Assembly (NCBI GenBank): GCA_015486445.1
Contig: WFRT01000304.1
Coordinates: 1 to 10,239, forward strand
DNA from: Pseudomonadota bacterium
GTDB lineage: Bacteria; Desulfobacterota; Anaeroferrophillalia; Anaeroferrophillales; Tharpellaceae
Reading direction: 5' to 3'
Length of the DNA stretch: 10,239 bases
Each line of letters starts with the position of its first letter. The stretch's first letter is position 1. The notes under the pieces were generated by a model that worked only from the letters and a program-made list of their open reading frames with translations, was not told the DNA's origin and made no database searches. The position numbers and the translations under genes are program-made. Below are positions 5,373 through 10,239 of this stretch, one piece after another.

Positions 5373-8150
5373 TTACAGGGTCGCCGTCACCTCTTCAAGT
5401 TCAAAGGCCTCGATCACGTCACCGACCTTGACATCGTTGTAGTTTTCAATGCCGATACCGCAGTCGAAACCGCTGGCCACCTCGCGGGCATCGTCCTTGA
5501 AACGCTTCAATGACGCGATCGTGCTTTCCACCACGACAACATCGTCCCGCAGCAGGCGCACCCTGGAGTTGCGCTTGACCTTGCCGTCGACCACCCGGCA
5601 GCCGGCAATGGTGCCGACCTTGGAGACCACGAAAACTTCGCGGACCTCGGCCCGGCCCAGGTAGACCTCCTGGATCTCGGGGGCCAGCAGCCCTTCCATG
5701 GCCTTGTGGATATCCTCGAGCAGATCGTAGATGACCGAGTAGAGGCGGATGTCGACCTTCTCCTGCTCGGCCAGGTGCTGGGCCTTGAGATCGGGACGAA
5801 CGTTGAAGCCGACGATGATCGCCTGGGAAGCCGCCGCCAGCATGACGTCGGCCTCCTTGACCCCGCCGACCGCGGCATGGACGATGTCAACCTTGACCTT
5901 GTCGGTGGCCTGTTTGCACAGGGCTTCTTTGACCGCCTCAACCGAGCCCTGGACATCGCCCTTGACGATGATATTGAGTTTTTCGACCTGGCCCTCTTCC
6001 ATCTTCTCGAAGAGTTCTTCGAGGGAGATCTTGCTGGTCTTGGAAATCTCCCTCTCGCGGGCCTTGAGCTGCCGGTTGGCGGTCAGTTCCTTGGCCTGTT
6101 TCTCGGACTTGACGACGTTGAAATCATCGCCGGCATCCGGCACCCCGCTCAAGCCCAGGATTTCGACCGGGGTCGAAGGGCCGGCACTTTCGATCTGCCG
6201 GCCGCGATCGTCCACCAGGGCCCGCACCCGGCCCCGGTGCAGACCGGCGACCACGAAATCGCCCTGTTTTACCGTGCCTTCCTGGACCAGGACCGTAACC
6301 ACCGGCCCTTTGCCCCGGTCAAGCCGGGATTCCAGCACCACCCCGGCGCCGGGTTTGTTCGGGTTGGCCTTGATTTCCATAATCTCGGCCTGGAGCAGCA
6401 CCATTTCCAGCAGGGTGTCGAGATTGATCTCTTTCTTGGCCGAAACCTCGACCATGATCGTGTCCCCGCCCCAGTCTTCGGCGACCAGGCCGTGCTCGGC
6501 GAGCTGCCGGCGAACTTCATCGGGACGGGCGTTATCCTTGTCGATTTTGTTGATGGCGACGATAATCGGCACTTCGGCCGCCTTGGCGTGGTTGATCGAT
6601 TCCACCGTCGTCGGCATGACCCCGTCATCGGCGGCCACTACCAGGATAACGATATCGGTGACTCCGGCTCCCCGGGAACGCATCGAGGTGAAAGCCTCGT
6701 GCCCCGGGGTGTCGACAAAGGAGATCTGGCCGTTGGGCAGGGAAACCATGTAGGCCCCGATGTGCTGGGTGATGCCGCCGGCCTCACCCGCCGCCACCCG
6801 GCTTTTACGAATCGCATCGAGCAGCGAGGTCTTACCGTGATCGACATGCCCCATGATGGTCACTACCGGAGGCCTGGGAACCAGGTCTTCGGGATTGTCC
6901 TCGAGGGATTCGAGAACCACCTCTTCGTCAAAAGCGACATTCTCCACGGTATGCCCGTATTCATCAGCGAGCAAGACCGCGGTATCGTAATCGATAACCT
7001 GGTTGATGGTCGCCATCGTCCCCATCGACATCAGCTTGCCGATCACTTCGCCCGCCTTGACCCCCATTTTCTTGGCCAGTTCGCCGACGCTGATGACATC
7101 ACTGATGCGAATCACCCGTTTAATCTCCTTGGGCACCGTGATCTCGGTTTTCTGCCCCGACCTCTTCTTGCCGCCCCGGCCTTTACGGCCCCGGCCCCGG
7201 TCGTCGCCAAAATTGAAATTCTTGATAACCGAGCGCCTGGAGCCCCGCCGCCCCCGGCTGTCACCGTCCGCCGGCCCGTCCTTGCGTTTGGACTTGCGCC
7301 CTTTTTTGCCGGCGGGGGAATCGGGAACCGGCGCCGGGGCGGCCGGGAAACGGTCATCGGCGACGGTCTCGGCCGCTTTGCCGCGCCCCCGGGGAGCCCG
7401 TCCCGGTGAACGGGTGTCAAGTTCACTCAGGGCCACCCTGCCGATTACCCGAGCTCCACGGCTGGCACCTTTTTTACCGGCCTTGCCCTCTTTTTCCGGC
7501 TCGACGGCTTCCGTCGCCGGGGCCGCCGCAGCCGCTTCACCCGTTTCCGCAACCGGAGTCGCCAGCGTTTCTTCAGAAGCGCGCACGCCCTCCCCTGCTT
7601 CGGCAACCTCGGCGGCCTCCGGGGTCGGAACCGGCTCGGCACCACTTTCGTCGGCCGGAGTTTCGGCAGCTTCGGCTTCCGTCCCGACGGCCGTCGCCGG
7701 GGCGGAAACAGCCTCTTCGGCAGCCTCCGCTGCGGCCTCTTCCACCGAGGCCTGGGCGCCGGCTTCAGGTTCGCTCTCCGGGGTTTTCACCTCCCCGGCC
7801 GCAACGCTTTCGACCGGGCTTCCGGCGGCGGTGTCGGAAACCTCTGCCGAGGAGCTCTCAACCTTTTCCTGAGCACCGGCTGCAGCCGTCTCCTCGGAAA
7901 CAGCTTTTCTTACCACCTTCCGGCGCCGGCGACGGACCCCTGAACCTACCCGTTCTTCCACCACGTCAGGCCCCTGGTTTTCACGACACCAGTGCTTGAC
8001 CCGGTTGACATCTTCATCGTTCAAGGAACTGAACTTGGTGCTGAACTCAATCTCCAGAGCATTCAGAATGGACAGCAGTTCAGGCTCTTTCAGTTTCAAG
8101 GCATGAGCAAGTTCATAAACCTTGGTTTTCTTTTTTTCCCGCAGAATCAA
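5373..8150 (-). CDS. infB: Translation initiation factor IF-2
   Basis: IF2 is the GTPase that places fMet-tRNA on the 30S subunit and promotes 50S joining. The 925 residues contain an IF2N helical domain (about 1-55), a long Ala/Glu/Pro linker (about 80-225), a Lys/Arg/Gly-rich stretch (about 220-335), a second IF2N domain (about 340-400), the GTPase domain, domain II (about 600-690), IF2-C1 (about 725-810) and the fMet-tRNA-binding C2 (about 827-925, GFDCGIGIEN). GTPase motifs are complete: GHVDHGKT (434-441), GGITQHIG (458-465), DTPGH (480-484), NKID (534-537), SAK (570-572). The start is assigned to TTG (8150-8148). An in-frame TAG lies three codons upstream, no ATG comes before codon 362, and a G-rich AGGGGG lies about nine bases upstream. 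Codon-level start evidence is moderate; the identity is certain. Confidence 0.97.
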   Translation of the reverse strand: MILREKKKTKVYELAHALKLKEPELLSILNALEIEFSTKFSSLNDEDVNRVKHWCRENQGPDVVEERVGSGVRRRRRKVVRKAVSEETAAAGAQEKVESSSAEVSDTAAGSPVESVAAGEVKTPESEPEAGAQASVEEAAAEAAEEAVSAPATAVGTEAEAAETPADESGAEPVPTPEAAEVAEAGEGVRASEETLATPVAETGEAAAAAPATEAVEPEKEGKAGKKGASRGARVIGRVALSELDTRSPGRAPRGRGKAAETVADDRFPAAPAPVPDSPAGKKGRKSKRKDGPADGDSRGRRGSRRSVIKNFNFGDDRGRGRKGRGGKKRSGQKTEITVPKEIKRVIRISDVISVGELAKKMGVKAGEVIGKLMSMGTMATINQVIDYDTAVLLADEYGHTVENVAFDEEVVLESLEDNPEDLVPRPPVVTIMGHVDHGKTSLLDAIRKSRVAAGEAGGITQHIGAYMVSLPNGQISFVDTPGHEAFTSMRSRGAGVTDIVILVVAADDGVMPTTVESINHAKAAEVPIIVAINKIDKDNARPDEVRRQLAEHGLVAEDWGGDTIMVEVSAKKEINLDTLLEMVLLQAEIMEIKANPNKPGAGVVLESRLDRGKGPVVTVLVQEGTVKQGDFVVAGLHRGRVRALVDDRGRQIESAGPSTPVEILGLSGVPDAGDDFNVVKSEKQAKELTANRQLKAREREISKTSKISLEELFEKMEEGQVEKLNIIVKGDVQGSVEAVKEALCKQATDKVKVDIVHAAVGGVKEADVMLAAASQAIIVGFNVRPDLKAQHLAEQEKVDIRLYSVIYDLLEDIHKAMEGLLAPEIQEVYLGRAEVREVFVVSKVGTIAGCRVVDGKVKRNSRVRLLRDDVVVVESTIASLKRFKDDAREVASGFDCGIGIENYNDVKVGDVIEAFELEEVTATL

Positions 8151-8170
8151 GGTTGGCTACCCCCTAATAA
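8151..8170 (-). promoter_or_regulatory. Ribosome binding site deciding the TTG start of infB
   Basis: On the minus strand TTAGGGGGTAGCCAACC precedes the TTG. The AGGGGG is about nine bases from the start codon. The TAG within the same stretch is in frame with infB and closes the frame, which leaves TTG as the only practical start before the conserved IF2N domain. Confidence 0.5.
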
Positions 8171-8195
8171 CTTACAATTTATTCTCAATCTTCCA

Positions 8196-8516
8196 CTAAT
8201 TCTTCAAATCGCACACTTTTATCCCGGACGGGCTGTCGACGGCGGCCAGCGCGGTCCGGCTCTCCGGATCCAGCTGGATGCCGCCCGGAAGCCTGGCGAA
8301 ACGCCGGCGCCCGGACAAAAGAATCTCCCGGCAGGCTTTCCGGCGGCAAAGGTAATAACCCCGCCCGGGAGCCGTAAACCGATGATCGAGACTCAATCCC
8401 GACCCGGTCCGGGTCAGGCGTAAAAGCTCTTTCTTAGCCTGTGGCCGGCGGCAGACAATACAGCTGCGCACCGGCCCGCCGGCTTCAAGTCTCAGTTTTT
8501 TCTGTTTCTTCGTCAC
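8196..8516 (-). CDS. ylxR: YlxR family (DUF448) RNA-associated protein
   Basis: YlxR is a small basic protein usually encoded between nusA and infB; its structure suggests nucleic-acid binding, and regulatory and RNase P-related roles have been reported in some bacteria. The proposed 106-residue product has the family pattern: RSCIVCRR (17-24) with C19 and C22, the region KELLRLTRTG, then GRGYYLC (51-57) with C57 and C62, a possible metal-binding or fold-stabilising set of four cysteines. The frame stays open far upstream inside nusA, but that part is a Lys/Arg-rich shadow of the acidic NusA tail. The GTG at 8516-8514 is chosen because a GGAG lies about 10 bases before it. This makes a 32-bp overlap with nusA. 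A later GTG just before RSCIVC is possible but has a weaker ribosome site. The ylxQ gene often found next is absent; infB follows after 45 bp. Confidence 0.88.
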   Translation of the reverse strand: MTKKQKKLRLEAGGPVRSCIVCRRPQAKKELLRLTRTGSGLSLDHRFTAPGRGYYLCRRKACREILLSGRRRFARLPGGIQLDPESRTALAAVDSPSGIKVCDLKN

Positions 8517-10002
8517 CGGCTTCTTTCTCCGCCACAGGTTCGTCACCCCCGGGCTGAGACGGCTCGACTTGCTCCTCGACCGGCACCGAAACGGCCGCTT
8601 CTTCCGCCTCGTTATCTTCGGTTTCGGCCTCGGCTTCGACATCTTCGGCTTCGATTTCGGCTTCATCGCTGTCAGCGCTGCCCGGCGCACCCGCTTCATC
8701 GCTGTCAGCCGCGTCATCGGCCGCCTCTTCACCGTCGGGCTCGCCCCCCTGCTCCAGGGCTTCCTGGCGAGCATGGAAAACCTCCGCCGCCCGCTCGATC
8801 AGCAGCCGGGGATCAACCCCTTCCGTGCCGATGATGTCGGCAAGTTCCTCGACCGTGCTGCCGGCGATATCCTCGACCTTGCGAAAGCCGTTGTCGTAAA
8901 GCAGTTCCATGGCCGTATGGTTGAAATCCTCGAGTTCGGCGAAGGGAGCGAAAAGCTGGTCAAAATCGCTGGCCACCCGGGAAGCCGACTTGACATCGAG
9001 CTTCCAGCCGGTGAGTTTGGCCGCCAGCCGAACGTTGAGTCCCCGGCGGCCGATGGCCAGGGAAAGCTGCTCATCGAGGACCACGATCTCCATCTTGTGC
9101 TCCTCTTCATCAATAATGATCTTGCTGATCTCGGCCGGGGAAATAGCGTTGCAGACATAACGCACCGGGTCCGGATTCCAGCGGATGATATCGATCTTTT
9201 CGCCTTTGAGCTCCTGCACCACGTTCTGAACCCGGGAGCCCCGGACCCCGACACAGGCGCCGACCGGGTCGACATCGTGATCGTTGGTGGTAACCGCGAT
9301 CTTGGCCCGGACGCCGGGCTCGCGGGTGGCCCCCATGATCTTGATAACCCCTTCGAAAATTTCCGGCACTTCGACCTCGAAAAGCCGGATCAGGAAACCG
9401 GGGTGGGTACGGGAAAGAACGATTTTCGGCCCCTTGACCGTGATCTCGACCTTCAACAGATAGGCCCGGATACGCTCGCCCTGGCGGAAATTCTCCCGGG
9501 GAATGGTTTCCGACCGGGGCAGGATCGCCTCGGTGCTGCCCAGGTTGACAATCAGGTTGCCCCGTTCGACCCGCTGGACCGCCCCGCTGACAATCTCGCC
9601 GACCTTTTCGTGGTACTCTTCGTAGATACTCTCCCGCTCGGCCTCGCGGATCTTCTGCATGATTACCTGCTTGGCGGTCTGGGCCGCGATCCGGCCGAAA
9701 TCTTCGGTCTCGAGTTTCAGTCCCAGGCTGTCGCCAATCTCAATCTCGGGATCGATCTCACGGGCTTCCTCGTAGGAAATCTGGTAATAGGAGTTCTCCA
9801 CGTTTTCAACCACGTCTACGAACTCGAAAAGCTCAATCTCCCCGGTTTCATCATCATAGGAAGCCTCGATTTCCCGGGCCGCTCCCAGTTTTTTCTTGGA
9901 AGCGGTTACCATTGCCGATTCGATTGCCTCGATCAGTATCTCCTTGGGGATATTTTTCTCTTTACTGACCTGGTCAAGAATGAAACTCAGACTTGAGGAC
10001 AT
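8485..10002 (-). CDS. nusA: Transcription termination/antitermination protein NusA
   Basis: NusA binds RNA polymerase near the RNA exit channel, strengthens hairpin pauses, aids intrinsic termination and takes part in rRNA antitermination. The 505 residues give the N-terminal polymerase-binding domain (about 1-125), S1 domain (about 130-200), KH1 with DPVGACVGVRGSRVQ (245-259) and KH2 with QLSLAIGRRGLNVRLAAKL (312-330). One helix-hairpin-helix acidic-repeat-like domain follows (about 355-415, LYDNGFRKVEDIAG). The last 85 or so residues (about 420-505) are a low-complexity Asp/Glu/Ala tail, not a second folded repeat as in E. coli. The start ATG at 10002-10000 matches the family N-terminus; a GGGAGAG lies about 12 bases upstream, a long spacing. 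It is the first gene of the operon in view, with ylxR overlapping its end. Confidence 0.98.
   Translation of the reverse strand: MSSSLSFILDQVSKEKNIPKEILIEAIESAMVTASKKKLGAAREIEASYDDETGEIELFEFVDVVENVENSYYQISYEEAREIDPEIEIGDSLGLKLETEDFGRIAAQTAKQVIMQKIREAERESIYEEYHEKVGEIVSGAVQRVERGNLIVNLGSTEAILPRSETIPRENFRQGERIRAYLLKVEITVKGPKIVLSRTHPGFLIRLFEVEVPEIFEGVIKIMGATREPGVRAKIAVTTNDHDVDPVGACVGVRGSRVQNVVQELKGEKIDIIRWNPDPVRYVCNAISPAEISKIIIDEEEHKMEIVVLDEQLSLAIGRRGLNVRLAAKLTGWKLDVKSASRVASDFDQLFAPFAELEDFNHTAMELLYDNGFRKVEDIAGSTVEELADIIGTEGVDPRLLIERAAEVFHARQEALEQGGEPDGEEAADDAADSDEAGAPGSADSDEAEIEAEDVEAEAETEDNEAEEAAVSVPVEEQVEPSQPGGDEPVAEKEAGDEETEKTET
8660..8709 (-). repeat. Short direct repeat inside the nusA acidic tail
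   Basis: The 17-mer GCTTCATCGCTGTCAGC occurs exactly at 8660-8676 and again at 8693-8709, 33 bp apart (11 codons). On the minus strand it encodes ADSDEA twice in NusA (near residues 432-437 and 443-448). This looks like a small in-frame duplication within the low-complexity tail, a place where length variation between strains would be tolerated. Confidence 0.75.
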
Positions 10003-10041
10003 GATTTTAATTAACTCTCCCTGCTATAAAAAATAAAAAGA
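10003..10041 (-). promoter_or_regulatory. nusA leader between start codon and repeat element
   Basis: These 39 bases are AT-rich, with a T-rich run (CTTTTTATTTTTTATAG on the minus strand) right after the repeat boundary, then AGGGAGAG as the likely ribosome binding site. A TATAGC could serve as a -10 box, but no acceptable -35 is visible at the right distance, so any promoter would lie partly in the repeat or beyond the window. Confidence 0.3.
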
Positions 10042-10055
10042 GTAACTATTCAGCC
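10042..10055 (+). repeat. Putative 14-bp terminal inverted repeat of the dispersed element, proximal end
   Basis: GTAACTATTCAGCC is the exact complement in reverse of bases 138-151. Extending inward, 18 of 20 positions match, and the base immediately outside differs (A here against T on the complementary side). That abrupt end of identity is what a true element boundary would give. Confidence 0.6.
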
Positions 10056-10239
10056 GAACCCGGGGTCGGGCGCGGTTTTCCTTCGCTAAGCGTTAAGATT
10101 TCTGTTTTTCCTCGCGCTCGCTTCGCCCGCATTGCAAAACTCGCTTACGCTCAGACAGTTGCAATGCTTATGGGCTCCCGCTCGCTGGGAAAAACAACGA
10201 AATCTTTCCGAAACCGCTCAGAAAAACCACCCCCGCCCC
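10042..10239 (+). repeat. Dispersed repeat element, right copy (proximal part, cut by the window edge)
   Basis: This copy starts with GTAACTATTCAGCC (10042-10055), the exact reverse complement of the end of the left copy. It then runs through 86 bases seen only here before entering the 112-bp segment shared with bases 1-111. Counted along the element, the proximal part here (198 bp) plus the unshared distal part of the left copy (40 bp) predicts a full length of about 238 bp. The conserved 9-bp stem-loop recurs at 10129-10137 and 10159-10167, with a 21-base loop against 20 in the left copy. The element stops 39 bp upstream of the nusA start codon, so it lies in or immediately before the nusA leader. 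It carries no visible ORF. Confidence 0.8.

Noticed and set aside
5706..7409. Long plus-strand open frame of 567 codons opposite infB
   Set aside because: It lies wholly antisense to the IF2 GTPase and linker regions, has a low-complexity composition driven by GC-rich third positions, and shows no family motif. Similar long antisense frames occur opposite nusA (8569-9996) and pnp (224-1249, 1334-2431) for the same reason.
8517..8774. Upstream extension of the ylxR frame giving a 192-residue Lys/Arg-rich protein
   Set aside because: This stretch is the shifted-frame reading of the NusA acidic tail, where Glu and Asp codons read as Lys and Arg. The DUF448 family starts shortly before the first cysteine pair, and the GTG at 8516 has a ribosome site.
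10003..10130. Sigma-70 promoter for nusA inside the repeat
   Set aside because: A TATAGC and some T-rich sequence are present, but no matching -35 hexamer at 16-18 bp was found; the signal is no better than chance in AT-rich sequence.
1..10239. Circular molecule with overlapping ends
   Set aside because: The two ends overlap by about 112 bp and joining them would create one complete repeat, but the copies differ by one indel and one substitution, and a chromosome-type essential operon is not expected on a 10-kb circle. The two-copies reading is simpler, though long reads would settle it.

Overview
The window holds one complete housekeeping operon. It is read entirely on the minus strand, from about 10002 down to a terminator near 177. 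Gene order in the direction of transcription is nusA, ylxR (DUF448), infB, rbfA, nrnA-like DHH/DHHA1 phosphoesterase, truB, rpsO, pnp. All eight reading frames are intact and carry their family hallmark residues. The sequence is GC-rich, and the gene order together with the long Ala/Glu-rich linker in IF2 suggests a Gram-negative bacterium of the former deltaproteobacterial type (Desulfobacterota or similar). That placement is inference, because no marker here fixes the taxon.

Layout: bases 10003-10239 hold the nusA leader and the start of a dispersed repeat. nusA and ylxR overlap by 32 bp, and a 45-bp gap leads to infB, which appears to start with TTG. rbfA follows after 32 bp. rbfA and nrnA overlap by an ATGA, and nrnA and truB abut as TAGATG. 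A 202-bp gap containing stem-loops and a possible promoter precedes rpsO. A 275-bp gap with three stem-loops, the last a clear intrinsic terminator, precedes pnp. A strong 16-bp terminator closes the operon at 177-212.

The genes belong together functionally. NusA controls RNA polymerase pausing and termination. IF2, RbfA, S15 and TruB serve initiation, 30S maturation and tRNA modification. PNPase and the NrnA-like enzyme degrade RNA and its oligonucleotide end products. YlxR is a small RNA-associated protein.

The least ordinary feature is a dispersed repeat at both ends of the window. Bases 1-111 and 10128-10239 are the same sequence, differing by one indel and one substitution, in direct orientation. 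The outer end of the right copy (10042-10055) and the outer end of the left copy (138-151) are exact 14-bp inverted complements. The two partial copies therefore predict a non-coding element of about 238 bp with terminal inverted repeats, like a MITE, lying against both sides of an otherwise conserved operon. rimP, the usual gene upstream of nusA, is not in the 237 bp available. I found no convincing novel enzyme or defence system; apart from the repeat, the interest lies in regulation and gene junctions.
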